Source of the DNA: Ligilactobacillus salitolerans
GTDB taxonomy: Bacteria; Bacillota; Bacilli; Lactobacillales; Lactobacillaceae
DNA length: 51,835 bases
Direction of reading: 5' to 3'
Assembly (NCBI RefSeq): GCF_003864415.1
Contig: NZ_BFFP01000014.1
Location: 1-51,835 of the forward strand
Shown: positions 25,173 to 36,603 of the stretch, piece after piece
Layout: every line of letters starts with the position of its first letter
Position numbering within the stretch: the first letter of the stretch is position 1
Made by a program: the position numbers and the translations under genes
Notes under the pieces: generated by a model
What the model was told of the DNA's origin: nothing
Database searches by the model: none
The model's input: only the letters and a program-made list of their open reading frames with translations

Positions 25173-26216
25173 CTAGTAAATAAACATGCAATCACCGAAA
25201 CTAAAGAAGCGATATCTTTCTTCAACGGCATGCTTGTATGCATTTAAAATATTCTCCCGCCCTGTAAACGAAGCCACCAACATGACCAATGTTGATTTTG
25301 GCAGGTGGAAGTTGGTAATAAAGGCTTGAACAACTTTCCAGTCATAACCGGGCTTCAAGAAAATATCAGTCCAGCCGCTGTCTGCCTTGATCTCACCGTT
25401 AAACTTGGTCCCGATCGTCTCTAGTGTTCGAATCGTTGTTGTCCCAGTAGCCACGATTTTACCGCCGTTTTGCCGCACTTCGTTCAAAGTTTGCGCAGAT
25501 TCCTCGCTTAAGCGATAAAATTCACTGTGCATCTTGTGGTCTTCGATGTTTTCTTCAGAAACAGGTCTGAATGTTCCCAGACCAACATGCAGGGTCAAAT
25601 AAACTAATTTAACACCCTTATCTTCGATCTTTTGCAAAAGTTCTTTAGTAAAATGCAAGCCGGCTGTAGGAGCTGCTGCTGAACCAATTTCCTTAGAATA
25701 AACTGTCTGATACATTTCTGGATCATCCAACTTTCCTTTAATGTAAGGAGGCAGCGGAGTTTCACCTAAGCTCTCTAAAATCTCCATAAAAATACCATCA
25801 TAATGAAATTCGATCATCCGGCCGCCGTGCTCCAGTTCTTCTGTGACAGTAGCAGTCAGCTCACCATCGCCAAATTTGATCTCGGTCCCAACTTTAGCCC
25901 TTTTGGCAGGTTTGACCAGTGTTTCCCACTGGTCGCCTTCGGTATTGTTAAGCAGCAGAACTTCTAAGTGACCGTTAGTTGCCGGCTTCTCACCATACAA
26001 ACGAGCTGGCATGACCCGTGAATCATTCATCACTAAAGCATCCCCAGGATTAAGCTGATCGATAACATTATAAAAATGATCATCCTGATATTCACCGCTG
26101 ACATGATCCAACAGCAGCATCCGTGACTCGTCTCGTTTCTTCAAAGGAGTCTGGGCGATCAATTCATGGGGCAAATCATAATCAAAATCTTCTGTAGTTA
26201 AATGTTTCTCTGACAA
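25173..26216 (-). CDS. queA: S-adenosylmethionine:tRNA ribosyltransferase-isomerase
   Basis: Moves the ribosyl part of S-adenosylmethionine onto preQ1-tRNA to make epoxyqueuosine. 347 residues, the usual length. Conserved blocks: [58 protein letters not shown] and [16 protein letters not shown]. It lies 22 bases after ruvB in the common ruvA-ruvB-queA-tgt order. Confidence 0.97.
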   Translation of the reverse strand: MSEKHLTTEDFDYDLPHELIAQTPLKKRDESRMLLLDHVSGEYQDDHFYNVIDQLNPGDALVMNDSRVMPARLYGEKPATNGHLEVLLLNNTEGDQWETLVKPAKRAKVGTEIKFGDGELTATVTEELEHGGRMIEFHYDGIFMEILESLGETPLPPYIKGKLDDPEMYQTVYSKEIGSAAAPTAGLHFTKELLQKIEDKGVKLVYLTLHVGLGTFRPVSEENIEDHKMHSEFYRLSEESAQTLNEVRQNGGKIVATGTTTIRTLETIGTKFNGEIKADSGWTDIFLKPGYDWKVVQAFITNFHLPKSTLVMLVASFTGRENILNAYKHAVEERYRFFSFGDCMFIY

Positions 26217-26238
26217 TTCAAATACCTTCTTCTAAAAT

Positions 26239-27258
26239 TTAATTTTTCTTTTCGTTGGGTCTAAGGCCCAGATGTTCATAGCCAGCCGGTGTCACCATCC
26301 GGCCGCGAGCCGTCCGCTTGATAAAGCCGCTTTGCATTAAATACGGTTCGATCATATCAGCAACTGTATCTGTTTCCTCACCGATATTAGCAGCAATCGT
26401 GCTTAACCCAACCGGACCGCCGCCATACAGCTCGATCATTGTCCGCAGCAGCTTGCGGTCAGTTTCATCCAAGCCTTGTTGGTCAACTTGCAGCAATTTT
26501 AAAGCATACTGCACGATCTCCTCGTCGATACTCTTTTTTTGCGCCACTTGTGCGAAATCACGCACCCGTTTTAGCAATCGGTTAGCGACACGCGGCGTTC
26601 CCCGTGAACGTCGTGCGATCTCTGCGGCCCCCAAAGGATCGATCTGAGAATCAAAGACTTCGGCGGACCGTAAGACGACCTGCGCTAATTCAGAATCTGT
26701 GTAATATTTCATGTGTTCCACGATCCCAAATCTTGCCCGTAACGGTGAAGACAATAACCCCGCACGTGTCGTGGCCCCCACCAAAGTAAACGGTGGTAAG
26801 GGAAAATGAACGGGATGCGCTGTGGCATCCTGACCAACAATAATATCGATATAAAAATCTTCCATCGCGGAATAGAGAATCTCTTCCACGTTTTTAGGCA
26901 GACGATGGATCTCATCGATAAACAAGATCGCACCCGGCTGCAGCTCATTCAATAAAGCCACCAGATCTCCCGGTTTTTCAATCGCCGGACCACTCGTGGT
27001 CTTAAAAGTAACCCCCATTTCATTGGCGATCACTCCAGCCAATGTCGTCTTGCCTAGGCCAGGGGGACCATAAAGCAGCACATGATCCAACGGTTCTTGG
27101 CGGTCCTTTGCGGCTTGAATGTAAACAGAAACTTCCTGCTTGATTTTATCTTGGCCGATGTACTGGCTCAAAGTAGTGGGACGCAAGCTCAATTCGGTTT
27201 GATCTTCATTTTCCCCGAAGCTTTCGCCTGAGACCAACCGTTCATCTTCATCCATCAC
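26239..27258 (-). CDS. ruvB: Holliday junction branch migration helicase RuvB
   Basis: AAA+ motor of the RuvAB complex. 339 residues. Walker [12 protein letters not shown], Walker [12 protein letters not shown], sensor 1 [20 protein letters not shown], and a C-terminal winged helix with [19 protein letters not shown]. It lies 20 bases after ruvA. Confidence 0.97.
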   Translation of the reverse strand: MMDEDERLVSGESFGENEDQTELSLRPTTLSQYIGQDKIKQEVSVYIQAAKDRQEPLDHVLLYGPPGLGKTTLAGVIANEMGVTFKTTSGPAIEKPGDLVALLNELQPGAILFIDEIHRLPKNVEEILYSAMEDFYIDIIVGQDATAHPVHFPLPPFTLVGATTRAGLLSSPLRARFGIVEHMKYYTDSELAQVVLRSAEVFDSQIDPLGAAEIARRSRGTPRVANRLLKRVRDFAQVAQKKSIDEEIVQYALKLLQVDQQGLDETDRKLLRTMIELYGGGPVGLSTIAANIGEETDTVADMIEPYLMQSGFIKRTARGRMVTPAGYEHLGLRPNEKKN

Positions 27259-27278
27259 AGCAGACCTCCTTTACTATA

Positions 27279-27887
27279 CTATTTTTTCATCAACAGTTTC
27301 AATGCCTCACGCAAATACTGATCAGTCGAATCCCCCTCAAAAGCGCGCAGCTTCTTGGCGATCCGTTTGACTTCCGCTTTAGTATAACCTAAAGCCAGGA
27401 GTGCTTCCAAACTTTCTTTCAAATAAACCGGATCTTCAGCCTGGCTGAATTGCAGTTGATCATCGATCAGCGGTGTTTGTGTGGCTAAATCAGACATTTT
27501 ATCCTTGAGATCAAGGATGATCTGCTTGGCAGTCTTTTTACCAATGCTCGGAAACTTAGTCAGATATGTTTCATCATTACCGTCGATCGCTGCAACTAAA
27601 CCAGCATGATCATCCGTAGCCAGAATTGCCAGCGCACTCTTTGGGCCGATCCCAGACACAGAGATCAGCTTTAAGAACAATTGCTTTTCTTGCCGGTCCT
27701 TAAAGCCAAAAAGGCTGACATCATTTTCTCTGACTGCCTGGTAAACATAGATCTGCTGTTTTTTATCCAGGTCAACTTGATAACTGAAGGGATTAGCAAC
27801 ATTTACGCGGTAGCCGATCCCGTCAACTTCAAGCACAATGTAATGCGGTGTCACCTCTGTGATCAGACCAATAAAATATTCATACAT
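27279..27887 (-). CDS. ruvA: Holliday junction branch migration protein RuvA
   Basis: Binds four-way junctions and recruits RuvB. 202 residues: OB-fold N-terminus ([20 protein letters not shown]), helix-hairpin-helix pair ([16 protein letters not shown] and [19 protein letters not shown]), and the C-terminal RuvB-contact domain ([19 protein letters not shown]). ATG 27887 has AGAGGA upstream; the frame stays open further up but that part overlaps mutL. Confidence 0.96.
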   Translation of the reverse strand: MYEYFIGLITEVTPHYIVLEVDGIGYRVNVANPFSYQVDLDKKQQIYVYQAVRENDVSLFGFKDRQEKQLFLKLISVSGIGPKSALAILATDDHAGLVAAIDGNDETYLTKFPSIGKKTAKQIILDLKDKMSDLATQTPLIDDQLQFSQAEDPVYLKESLEALLALGYTKAEVKRIAKKLRAFEGDSTDQYLREALKLLMKK

Positions 27888-27909
27888 ATTTTTCCTCTGT
27901 TCTTTTTGT

Positions 27910-29880
27910 TTAGTTTCTCTTAGCTGCCCCTTGGTGAGGATCTTGGATCCGTTTAAACATTTTCTCCATATCGACATTCGTAAAATGGACGACTGTCGGG
28001 CGGCCGTGAGGACAATTATAGGGGTTCTGACAACCTTTCAGCTGCTCCAATAAGGAGCGTGCTTGCCGCTCATCCAAGTGATGGTTGGCTTTGATCGAAC
28101 GTTTGCAGCTCATCATAATTGCAGTTTTTTCGCGGAATTTTGCGACGGTCAGTTTATTATCCTCTAAAACATAGTCGATCATTTCGCGGATCGTATCTTC
28201 TTCTTGACCTTTTTCAAACCAAGTCGGATGCTGCCTGACCGCAAAAGTGTTTTGTCCAAAGTCTTCTAACTTAAGGCCGACTTCTGCCAACTTATCCCTA
28301 TTTTGCATGATCCGCAGGGCGTCATTGACCGGATATGACAAAATCAACGGTAAAAGCATGCTCTGCTGATCGTCAGAAACCTGACCGATCTGCTCACGGT
28401 AAAATTCATATTTGACTCTTTCCTGGGCGGCGTGCTGGTCAATGATATAAAAGCCGTCCGCCGCCTCGGCAAACAGAAACGTCCCATGCATCTGACCAAT
28501 GTAATTTAAATTAGGAAAGGGTTCAGTCCGCGACTCCTCAGCTTGGAGTTGTTGCGGGACATTCGCATCGTCTGCTGTTTTAGAAGGATCAGCCTGATTT
28601 GTCTCGTCCTGCTTGTGCGCATACCTTAGATCCCATTCTTTGACCTCGGGGGAAGAAAGGTCTCGCACATCACTGATCATCAAAGGTTTCACGCTGGAAA
28701 CTTCTGCGTGTTCTTTTTTCGGTGCAGAGGCTTCTTTGCCTAAGAGAGCATCAAGGACCTCGGTGGTCGTGACTTGGGGTTTAGCCCCCAATCCGTACTG
28801 AGAATTCGGCTCATTTAATCCAAAATCAAGTTGTTCTAACTGCGGTCGTTTCTTCTTTTGACCATGCAAATTGGACAAGGCATCCGGGATCAGATTCTCC
28901 TGGGCGATCCGTTGGTAGACACTGGCAGAAAGGAGCTCGCACAGCTGGTCTTCCTTACTGATCTTAACTTCCTGTTTGGTTGGGTGCACATTCACGTCGA
29001 CCAAAAGCGGATCGAGTTTGATCTCGATAACTGCCAAAGGATAACGACCGACCATTAGTTTAGAGCCGTAGCCTGCAATCAATGCGCGGCTAAGCCGATT
29101 GTTTTTAACATATCTGCCGTTCAAAAGAAAACTGACATAATTGCGTGAAGCCCGGGTCAGCTTCGGTAAAGAAACAAAACCGCTGACCTTGAAGTCATTA
29201 TCTTCCTTAGCAAAAGAAACCATCTGGCGTGCAGCATTAATACCATAAATCGCACTGATGACCTGCTTGAGATTTCCATTACCCGCGGTGTGCAATAATT
29301 CGCGTCCGTTGCTAGTTAACGAAAAAGCAATTTGGGTATGGCTTAAAGCCAGCCGATCCACGATATCTGTGATCGCTGCCAATTCCGTCTGGACAGAACT
29401 CAAATATTTCAACCGCGCCGGAGTATTAAAGAAAAGATCATTGACCGTGACCTTTGTACCTTGCCGGCTCTCAGCAGTCTTTTTGGCTAAAATCTTGCCG
29501 CCTTTAACGTGGATCCACGTCCCCGGCTGGTCCCTGATTGCTGTCTGCATCGTCACGTCAGCGACTGAGACAATACTTGGTAAAGCCTCACCCCGAAATC
29601 CCAGCGTGACGACTTGAAACAGGTCCTGACGCTTGGTGATCTTGCTGGTCGCATGGCGCAGAAAAGCAAGTTCGACTTCATCAGCGGGGATCCCATTACC
29701 ATTATCGATCACCGTAATTTGTTTGAGTCCTGCATCTTCTACTGCGATATCGATTTGAGTACTGCCAGCATCGATTGCATTTTCAACTAATTCTTTCACG
29801 ACAGAAGCCGGCCGCTCGACGACTTCGCCCGCCGAGATCTGGTCGGCTAGGACCGAGTCCAATTGGTGTATCTGTGCCAT
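27910..29880 (-). CDS. mutL: DNA mismatch repair endonuclease MutL
   Basis: 656 residues. N-terminal GHKL ATPase: [31 protein letters not shown] Pro/Glu/Ser-rich linker covers about 345-450. The C-terminal domain has the endonuclease motif [12 protein letters not shown] beginning at residue 481 and CPHGRP near 623, the metal-binding signs of MutL proteins that nick DNA in species without MutH. It lies between mutS (28 bases) and ruvA (22 bases). Confidence 0.97.
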   Translation of the reverse strand: MAQIHQLDSVLADQISAGEVVERPASVVKELVENAIDAGSTQIDIAVEDAGLKQITVIDNGNGIPADEVELAFLRHATSKITKRQDLFQVVTLGFRGEALPSIVSVADVTMQTAIRDQPGTWIHVKGGKILAKKTAESRQGTKVTVNDLFFNTPARLKYLSSVQTELAAITDIVDRLALSHTQIAFSLTSNGRELLHTAGNGNLKQVISAIYGINAARQMVSFAKEDNDFKVSGFVSLPKLTRASRNYVSFLLNGRYVKNNRLSRALIAGYGSKLMVGRYPLAVIEIKLDPLLVDVNVHPTKQEVKISKEDQLCELLSASVYQRIAQENLIPDALSNLHGQKKKRPQLEQLDFGLNEPNSQYGLGAKPQVTTTEVLDALLGKEASAPKKEHAEVSSVKPLMISDVRDLSSPEVKEWDLRYAHKQDETNQADPSKTADDANVPQQLQAEESRTEPFPNLNYIGQMHGTFLFAEAADGFYIIDQHAAQERVKYEFYREQIGQVSDDQQSMLLPLILSYPVNDALRIMQNRDKLAEVGLKLEDFGQNTFAVRQHPTWFEKGQEEDTIREMIDYVLEDNKLTVAKFREKTAIMMSCKRSIKANHHLDERQARSLLEQLKGCQNPYNCPHGRPTVVHFTNVDMEKMFKRIQDPHQGAAKRN

Positions 29881-29908
29881 GACCTTGCTCCTTTCCGGTC
29901 TGGATCAA

Positions 29909-32536
29909 CTATTTTTTGCGGTTCAAACGTCCCTGCCACTTGTAGACTGCATTCATGACATCCATCGGAGTCATCGCCATCAAGTTGGCATTTTCTAATT
30001 CACGAATAACCTTGGCTTGTGTCGTATCATTCTTAGGTTCGGGTTCGCCAAATAAAGAAAGCTGCTCATCTTCGAGCTCTTTTGCTGCGGAAACATTAGC
30101 AGCGTCCTCTTCTTCAGTTAACGCCTCTTGCTTTAACCGCGACTCAGGCAGTTTATTTTCTCCTTGCTCAAGCTGCTTTAAGATCTGATCAGCATTTTGG
30201 ATCAGACTAGCCGGCAAGCCTGCCAACTTAGCAACATGAACCCCGTAAGAACGATCTGCCGGGCCCGCTTGCATCTTATGCAAGAAGACAAGTTCACCAT
30301 GTTTTTCAACCGCACCGACATGGATATTTGTTAAATGGGGCAATTTATCTTCCAAAACCGTCAGTTCATGGTAATGAGTTGAAAACAGGGTCTTAGCTTG
30401 AACCTTGTCATGAACATATTCAATGATCGCCTGTGCCAGTGCCATTCCATCATAGGTCGCAGTTCCACGCCCAATTTCATCGAACAGCAGCAGACTATTT
30501 GGTGTCGCATTTTTCAAAGCCTGATTGGCTTCGATCATCTCTACCATAAAAGTTGATTCACCGCTGATCAAATCATCAGCGGCTCCGATCCGGGTAAAAA
30601 CTTGATCAAACAAGGGCATCTTGGCACTTTGTGCGGGAACAAAGCAGCCCATTTGAGCCATGATCACCGTTAAAGCCAGCTGCCGCATGTAGGTACTTTT
30701 TCCTGACATATTCGGGCCAGTGATCAACAAAACTTCTAAGTCAGCCGGCATCTCAATGTCATTTGGAACATAGCTTTGCTTGCCCATGACCTTTTGGACA
30801 ACGGGGTGCCAACCGCCCTTGATTTGGATCTCATGCCCAGAAACAAACTGCGGCAAAGTAAAGTGCCCTTCCTCACTGACAACTGCGAAGCTTTGCAAAA
30901 CATCAAGTGTGGCAATTGCTTGGGCCAGCTTCTGCAATCGTGAAATTTGATCCTTGATCTGTTCACGAATATCGGTAAATAAACGATATTCCAAATCAGC
31001 TGCTTTGCTCTGAGCACCTAGGATCATAGCCTCTTTTTCTTTTAATTCAGGGGTAATAAATCGTTCAGCGTTCACCAAGGTCTGCTTGCGCTGGTAGCGT
31101 CCCTCCGGCAGATTGCTGATGTTGCCTTTAGAGACCTCAATGTAATAGCCGAAAACCTTATTGTAGCCGATTTTTAAATTATGGATCCCGGTTTCTTTGC
31201 GTTCTTTGGCTTCGAGTTCGGCGAGCCATTTCTGTCCGTTAGCCAAAGCATCATTATACTCGTCAAGTTCTTGATTATAGCCTGCTTTGATCAAGTTCCC
31301 ATCTGTGACCGACAATGGCGGTTCATCCACGATCGCCTGCTCGATCAGATCAGCAACTTCTTCAACTGGATCAAGTTTTGACAGCAGATGATCTAAGCGC
31401 CCGTCATTGAGCTGTTCTAAAAGGTACTTGATTTGAGGGATATGCTGTAAAGAAGTCATTAACTGGATCAAGTCCCGACCATTGACATTTCCAAAGGCGA
31501 CCCGACCGGCCAGCCGTTCCAAGTCATAGACTTGAGCGAGCTCATCTTGCAATCCGGCACGTTCAAAGTAATTTTCAAGCAAAATTGAAACGGTCCCTTG
31601 CCGTTCAGTGATCTGTCCTTTATTCAATAATGGCCGGTCGATCCATTGCTTGAGCAAGCGTCCGCCCATAGCCGTTTTAGTTTTATCCAGCAGCCACAAA
31701 AGAGTCCCGGATTTTTTATGTGTCCGCGAATTTTCTAATAGTTCGAGGTTTCTTTTAGCACGGTGATCTAGCTTCAAAAATTGTGCAGGTTCATAGTGGA
31801 CCGCTTTTTGAATATGTGCTAACGCCCTTTTTTGCGTCTCTTCCAAGTAAGAAACCAAATGCCCGACAACAGTGATCTCCAGCTGATCACTCAATTCTTG
31901 AGTCGTAAAGGCGACCTCAGATTTTTCAGTGCTCGTTTCTTGGGTCGAAACCAGCACCTTCAAATCTGTCAGTGCCTGCAAAGTTGCAGACGTCACACTA
32001 TCATCAACAACGACTTCCTTAGTTCGCAGACTGAGCATTTCATTGATAACCGCAGAAATACCATCCAAAGAAGCAGTTTTTAGTTCACCCGTTGACAGAT
32101 CAGTGTAAGCAAATCCAAACTGCTGCCCTTCTTGATGAACCGCGGTCAAATAATTATTCTCCTTGGCTTCACCTGCTTTGTTATCGATCAGAGTCCCAGG
32201 AGTCACAAGTTGAATGACTTCTCGTTTGACCATATCTTTAGTTAACTTTGGGTCTTCCATCTGTTCGCAGATAGCAACTTTATAACCTTGCTCAACCAAA
32301 ATATCGATGTAATTTTGTGCAGCATGATGCGGTACCCCGCACATCGGGATCGGATCGCTAGCATTACGATTGCGCGAAGTCAAAGTCAACTCTAAGATTT
32401 GCGAGCCCTTGATCGCATCTTCATTAAACATTTCATAAAAATCACCCAGACGGTAGAACAAGAAGGCATCCGGATACTGCTCTTTAACTTTCAGGTACTG
32501 TTCCATCATGGGGGTATTTTTTGTCTTCTGGGGCAT
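29909..32536 (-). CDS. mutS: DNA mismatch repair protein MutS
   Basis: Recognises mismatches and recruits MutL. 875 residues. The mismatch-binding Phe-x-Glu is in [10 protein letters not shown] near residue 33. The ATPase has Walker [11 protein letters not shown] (about 606-615), [11 protein letters not shown] and STHYHEL. A beta-clamp motif QLSLF lies near residues 825-829. First gene of the run mutS-mutL-ruvA-ruvB-queA-tgt-yajC; its own promoter could not be placed with confidence. Confidence 0.98.
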   Translation of the reverse strand: MPQKTKNTPMMEQYLKVKEQYPDAFLFYRLGDFYEMFNEDAIKGSQILELTLTSRNRNASDPIPMCGVPHHAAQNYIDILVEQGYKVAICEQMEDPKLTKDMVKREVIQLVTPGTLIDNKAGEAKENNYLTAVHQEGQQFGFAYTDLSTGELKTASLDGISAVINEMLSLRTKEVVVDDSVTSATLQALTDLKVLVSTQETSTEKSEVAFTTQELSDQLEITVVGHLVSYLEETQKRALAHIQKAVHYEPAQFLKLDHRAKRNLELLENSRTHKKSGTLLWLLDKTKTAMGGRLLKQWIDRPLLNKGQITERQGTVSILLENYFERAGLQDELAQVYDLERLAGRVAFGNVNGRDLIQLMTSLQHIPQIKYLLEQLNDGRLDHLLSKLDPVEEVADLIEQAIVDEPPLSVTDGNLIKAGYNQELDEYNDALANGQKWLAELEAKERKETGIHNLKIGYNKVFGYYIEVSKGNISNLPEGRYQRKQTLVNAERFITPELKEKEAMILGAQSKAADLEYRLFTDIREQIKDQISRLQKLAQAIATLDVLQSFAVVSEEGHFTLPQFVSGHEIQIKGGWHPVVQKVMGKQSYVPNDIEMPADLEVLLITGPNMSGKSTYMRQLALTVIMAQMGCFVPAQSAKMPLFDQVFTRIGAADDLISGESTFMVEMIEANQALKNATPNSLLLFDEIGRGTATYDGMALAQAIIEYVHDKVQAKTLFSTHYHELTVLEDKLPHLTNIHVGAVEKHGELVFLHKMQAGPADRSYGVHVAKLAGLPASLIQNADQILKQLEQGENKLPESRLKQEALTEEEDAANVSAAKELEDEQLSLFGEPEPKNDTTQAKVIRELENANLMAMTPMDVMNAVYKWQGRLNRKK

Positions 32537-32626
32537 GGGTCCATCCCTTTCTCTGCAATATTTTACTGCCTAATTCTAGAGTACAGATCGATTTTTTAAG
32601 TAGACGGTCTGCCTGACTGATGCTTA

Positions 32627-33427
32627 TTATTCAAAGTACGGATGATCTGGATCGATCCGCAAATTACTAATTTTCTGTGCCCGTCCGGTTTTTTCATCAA
32701 CATCGATCACCACTGCGCCCAAAGTCTGACCACCGGAAGTTTCAACCTCAAATCTAGTTGGTAATTGATTTTTAAACCTGCCGATCACACTTTCACGGCG
32801 CATGCCTAAGATCCCATCGTATGGTCCGGTCATCCCAACGTCAGACAAAAAAGCCGTTCCTTGCGGCAAGATCCGGGCGTCGTTGGTTTGAACATGGGTA
32901 TGAGTCCCGACTACCGCCGAAACACGCCCATCAAAATTCCAAGCAAAAGCTTCTTTTTCGCTGGTTGCTTCTCCATGAAAATCTACAAAAATGATCGAAG
33001 TTTCTTTCTCAAGTTGAGCTATTATTTTCTCTCCAACTGCGAAAGGATCATCCGAGGGCGACATAAAAACCCGCCCTTGGACGTTGAGCACACCGACAGA
33101 GACAGAATTGACCTTAACGATCGTATAACCGATCCCTGGAACCTGTCCGGCGGAAAAATTTGCCGGTCTGATCAATTTTTTGGCAGTCCCAATGAAGTCT
33201 TGGATCTCACGGTTATCCCACGTGTGATTACCCATAGTGATCACATCTGCCCCGGCCTTCTGTAATTTTTTAAATACTTTTTCGTTGATACCGCGGCCGC
33301 GAGTAGCATTTTCACCGTTGGCGATCGTTAGCTGGGGATGGAGGTTTCTCTTTAAAAGAGGAACTGTCTTTTCAAACATTTCCTGCCCTGATTCACCCAT
33401 CACATCTCCAATAAATAAGATCCGCAT
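32627..33427 (-). CDS. ymdB: YmdB family metallophosphoesterase
   Basis: 266 residues of the TIGR00282 family. Metal-binding motifs: FIGDVMGESG, IANGENATRGRG, MGNHTWDN, VDFHGEATSEK and VGTHTHVQTND. In B. subtilis YmdB hydrolyses cyclic nucleotides and affects biofilm and motility choices; in lactobacilli its role is not known. It usually stands next to rny, as here, but a strong terminator lies between them and a TGGTAAAAT -10 stands in front of ymdB. Confidence 0.92.
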   Translation of the reverse strand: MRILFIGDVMGESGQEMFEKTVPLLKRNLHPQLTIANGENATRGRGINEKVFKKLQKAGADVITMGNHTWDNREIQDFIGTAKKLIRPANFSAGQVPGIGYTIVKVNSVSVGVLNVQGRVFMSPSDDPFAVGEKIIAQLEKETSIIFVDFHGEATSEKEAFAWNFDGRVSAVVGTHTHVQTNDARILPQGTAFLSDVGMTGPYDGILGMRRESVIGRFKNQLPTRFEVETSGGQTLGAVVIDVDEKTGRAQKISNLRIDPDHPYFE

Positions 33428-33472
33428 TTTCTGTCTCCTCTACCTTTTCTTTTATACATACAGTTAGTTTTA

Positions 33473-33481
33473 ATTTTACCA
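33473..33481 (-). promoter_or_regulatory. Extended -10 promoter of ymdB
   Basis: TGGTAAAAT on the minus strand, about 45 bases before the ymdB start, with only a weak -35-like TGCACA upstream. It lies just after the rny terminator. Confidence 0.45.
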
Positions 33482-33540
33482 TTTTTAGGGTCCATTGTGC
33501 AGTCCCAGACTACAACCTCCAACAGACCACTTATAATATC

Positions 33541-33583
33541 AAAAAAGCCGAAAGCTTTACCTCTGACGGTAAACTTTCAGCTT
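33541..33583 (-). terminator. Terminator after rny
   Basis: AAGCTGAAAGTTTACC and GGTAAAGCTTTCGGCTT form a long stem with a small mismatch and a 6-base loop, followed by TTTT. It lies 8 bases after the rny stop codon. Confidence 0.9.
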
Positions 33584-33591
33584 CCAGAGTC

Positions 33592-35133
33592 TTACTTAGC
33601 ATACTCGATCGCACGTGTTTCACGGATCACCGTAACCTTAATGTGGCCAGGGTATTCCATTTCGTCTTCGATCTGATTTTTGATATTCCGAGCCAAAATT
33701 GTAGTTTTAGCATCATTGATCTTATCAGGTTTAACGATGACGCGTACTTCACGACCAGCTTGGATCGCATAACTCTTCTTAACGCCTTCAAATCCATTCG
33801 AAATCGTTTCGAGTTTTTCCAAACGATGAATATAGTTTTCGAGCGATTCACTCCGAGCCCCTGGACGAGCAGCAGAAATGGCATCTGCAGCAGCGACCAA
33901 GACCGCAATGATAGATTCTTGCTCAACATCACCATGATGAGACGCGATCGTATTGATGACAGTCTTGCTTTCCTTGTACTTCTCAGCCAACTCAACACCG
34001 ATCTCAACGTGAGATCCTTCAACTTCATGATCGACTGCTTTGCCGATATCATGCAAAAGACCTGCTCGTTTCGCCAGCGAAACGTCTTCGCTAAGTTCGC
34101 TAGCCATCACGCCGGCTAATTTAGCGACTTCAAGAGAATGATCCAGAACATTTTGGCCATAAGAAGTGCGGTAGTTCAACCGGCCGACAATTTTGATCAA
34201 ATCAGGATGCATCGAATGTACCCCCAAATCAAAAATTGCTTCTTCACCAGTTTCGCGAACTTTAGCATCCATCTCTTTCGTGGCTTTTTCAACCATTTCT
34301 TCGATCCGGGCTGGATGGATCCGACCATCTTGGATCAATTTTTCTAAGGCAAGTTTTGCGATTTCTCGCCGAATTGGATCAAAGCCGCTCAAAACGACTG
34401 CCTCAGGCGTATCATCGATGATCAGATCGATCCCCGTTAAGGTCTCGAGGGTCCGGATATTGCGTCCTTCACGACCAATGATACGTCCTTTCATTTCATC
34501 GTTAGGCAGATTGACGATTGAGACTGTGGTTTCCGAAACTGTATCGGCAGCACTCCGCTGGATCGCCTCTGCAATTAAGACTTTCGCTGTTTTATCAGCA
34601 CTTGCTTTTGCCTGCGCTTCACTATCTTTGATCATCACTGCCATTTCATGGTCTAAACCGGCTTTAGTCTGATCTAGGATCACCTTTTTTGCTTGGTCCT
34701 TGGTCAGAGCAGCAACTTCTTCAAGTTTTGCTTGTTGTTGTGAAATCAGTGATGAAACTTCTTGATGCTTTTTATCAAGGCTGCTTTGTTCAGAGCTAAT
34801 GCGCTTTTCTTTTTGTTCAAGCGTATGTTCACGTTTCTCTAAATTTGCATCTTTACGATCCAAATTTTCTTCACGTGCCAGCAGACGGTTCTCCTGCTTT
34901 TGAACTTCTGAACGTCTTTCCTTGAGTTCATTTTCTATTTCACTGCGATATTTATGGCCTTCCTCTTTTGCTTCCAAAAGAGTTTCTTTTTTCTGAGCTT
35001 CTGCTTCTTTCCGAGCATTAGCTACAATTCCTTGCGCCGTTTGTGTCGCAGCATCAAGAGATCTCTCATATTCTTTCTTGCGTCTAAGATCTCCTGCTAG
35101 AAAACCGATCAATAAAGCTAAAATAGCGATCAC
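33592..35133 (-). CDS. rny: Ribonuclease Y
   Basis: Membrane-anchored endonuclease that starts mRNA decay. N-terminal membrane helix ([13 protein letters not shown]), a long coiled coil to about residue 200, a KH domain ([17 protein letters not shown]) and an HD domain ([17 protein letters not shown]). Coordinates start at the first NTG codon, GTG 35133, giving 513 residues, but that codon has no ribosome site and would cut the membrane helix. GGAGGTG stands at 35162-35168 and the frame is open to an ATT at 35157; starting there gives 521 residues, close to the 520 of B. subtilis. Confidence 0.95.
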   Translation of the reverse strand: MIAILALLIGFLAGDLRRKKEYERSLDAATQTAQGIVANARKEAEAQKKETLLEAKEEGHKYRSEIENELKERRSEVQKQENRLLAREENLDRKDANLEKREHTLEQKEKRISSEQSSLDKKHQEVSSLISQQQAKLEEVAALTKDQAKKVILDQTKAGLDHEMAVMIKDSEAQAKASADKTAKVLIAEAIQRSAADTVSETTVSIVNLPNDEMKGRIIGREGRNIRTLETLTGIDLIIDDTPEAVVLSGFDPIRREIAKLALEKLIQDGRIHPARIEEMVEKATKEMDAKVRETGEEAIFDLGVHSMHPDLIKIVGRLNYRTSYGQNVLDHSLEVAKLAGVMASELSEDVSLAKRAGLLHDIGKAVDHEVEGSHVEIGVELAEKYKESKTVINTIASHHGDVEQESIIAVLVAAADAISAARPGARSESLENYIHRLEKLETISNGFEGVKKSYAIQAGREVRVIVKPDKINDAKTTILARNIKNQIEDEMEYPGHIKVTVIRETRAIEYAK

Positions 35134-35242
35134 GAGGATGATTAAATATAAAATAATTCAGCACCTCCGCATCGTTAAATTTTATTCTTTAAAATTCAAC
35201 AATTGCGTCTTAATCGATGCTTTTGGTCATGCACACAATACT

Positions 35243-35272
35243 ATTTTAAGGTTACTTGACTGTTGCTGTCAA
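35243..35272 (-). promoter_or_regulatory. Promoter of rny
   Basis: TTGACA (35267-35272), 18 bases, TAAAAT (35243-35248) on the minus strand. It leaves a 5' leader of about 75 bases before the rny ribosome site. Confidence 0.75.
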
Positions 35273-35340
35273 TAAGAATCAACAGCTGAGATTATTTTTA
35301 ATTCAATTGACCTGCGGTTCATGTTCAATGTGACAAATTC

Positions 35341-35381
35341 AATAAAGCCCGCTTCTTTCATCAGAAATCAGTGGGCTTTAT
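35341..35381 (-). terminator. Terminator after recA
   Basis: ATAAAGCCC and GGGCTTTAT form a 9-bp stem with a long 22-base loop and only a weak U-run after it. It lies 27 bases after the recA stop. Confidence 0.65.
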
Positions 35382-35407
35382 CCTGTTATTCTACCTTAAA
35401 TCAAAGA

Positions 35408-36499
35408 TTACTTTTTAGCTTTCTTTTTAGTTTTGGAGTCATCAGACTGCTTTTGGTCACCGGCTGTCAGGTCAAGATCTAATTGATCTTTGCTGACTTT
35501 TTCTTCTTCACCGCTGATCCCGTATGCTTGCCGGACTTTCTTAGTCACTTCTGCCATCATGTCCGGATGATCAGCCATATACTTCTTGGCATTTTCCCGT
35601 CCTTGACCAATGCGTTCCTCACCATAGGAGAACCAAGAACCGCTCTTATTAACGATATCTTTTTCAACGGCCATATCGATCAATTCACCAGTCTTGGAGA
35701 TCCCTTCGCCATACATAATATCGACTTCAGCTTTTCTAAAGGGAGGAGCGACCTTATTTTTAACGACCTTGATCCGGACACGGTTCCCAATGATTTCTGA
35801 CCCGTCTTTGATCTGTTCAGCACGTCTAATTTCCAAACGGATAGTCGCGTAGAACTTCAAAGCACGACCACCAGGAGTTGTCTCAGGGTTGCCAAACATA
35901 ACTCCGACCTTTTCACGGATCTGGTTAATAAAGATCGCGATCGTTTTAGTTTTGTTGATCGTTCCTGAGAGTTTCCTCAAAGCCTGTGACATCAACCGCG
36001 CTTGCAAACCAACGTGCGCGTCGCCCATTTCCCCTTCAATTTCTGCGCGAGGGACCAAAGCTGCCACAGAATCAACGATCACAATATCCACTGCTCCGGA
36101 AGAAACCAGAGCATCGGCAATTTCCAAGCCTTGTTCTCCTGTATCCGGCTGGGATAAAAGCAGTTCATCGATATTGACTCCTAGCGCCTGAGCATAAACG
36201 GGATCTAAAGCATTTTCAGCGTCAATATATGCTGCCGTACCCCCATTAGCCTGAACCTCTGCCACGGCATGCAAAGCAACGGTCGTCTTCCCAGAACTTT
36301 CTGGGCCGTATACCTCAACGATCCTGCCGCGAGGGTAGCCGCCAACACCTAAAGCTTCATCCAATGCCAACGAACCGCTAGGGATCGTTGAGATCTTCGT
36401 ATCGGCTTTATCACCCATCCGCATGATCGAACCCTTACCAAAATTCTTTTCAATCTTCTTTAATGCAGCATCTAAAGCTGCTTGTCTATCATCAGCCAC
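35408..36499 (-). CDS. recA: Recombinase RecA
   Basis: Strand exchange and SOS co-protease. 363 residues from GTG 36499, chosen because AAGGAGG is 9 bases upstream; the ATG eight codons earlier has none. Walker A GPESSGKT (65-72), Walker [13 protein letters not shown], and DNA-binding loop regions [14 protein letters not shown] and [13 protein letters not shown]. The C-terminal tail is Asp- and Lys-rich. It has its own promoter 55-83 bases upstream, with a LexA-like box next to the -35. Confidence 0.98.
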   Translation of the reverse strand: MADDRQAALDAALKKIEKNFGKGSIMRMGDKADTKISTIPSGSLALDEALGVGGYPRGRIVEVYGPESSGKTTVALHAVAEVQANGGTAAYIDAENALDPVYAQALGVNIDELLLSQPDTGEQGLEIADALVSSGAVDIVIVDSVAALVPRAEIEGEMGDAHVGLQARLMSQALRKLSGTINKTKTIAIFINQIREKVGVMFGNPETTPGGRALKFYATIRLEIRRAEQIKDGSEIIGNRVRIKVVKNKVAPPFRKAEVDIMYGEGISKTGELIDMAVEKDIVNKSGSWFSYGEERIGQGRENAKKYMADHPDMMAEVTKKVRQAYGISGEEEKVSKDQLDLDLTAGDQKQSDDSKTKKKAKK

Positions 36500-36553
36500 G
36501 GTGATGTTCCTCCTTAATTGCAAGTCAATTCTCCCTGCTTTTCGCTATAATCA

Positions 36554-36582
36554 ATCATACTGATAATTTTGCAAAAAGGCAA
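36554..36582 (-). promoter_or_regulatory. Promoter of recA
   Basis: TTGCCT (36577-36582), 17 bases, TATGAT (36554-36559) on the minus strand, in the short cinA-recA gap. Confidence 0.7.
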
Positions 36583-36589
36583 GAAAAAT

Positions 36590-36603
36590 CGAACTAGCGT
36601 TTG
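36590..36603 (-). promoter_or_regulatory. LexA (DinR)-like SOS box before recA
   Basis: Plus strand CGAACTAGCGTTTG fits the Gram-positive LexA box CGAAC-N4-GTTCG at nine of ten fixed positions. It overlaps the cinA stop codon and ends 7 bases upstream of the recA -35 box. Confidence 0.65.
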
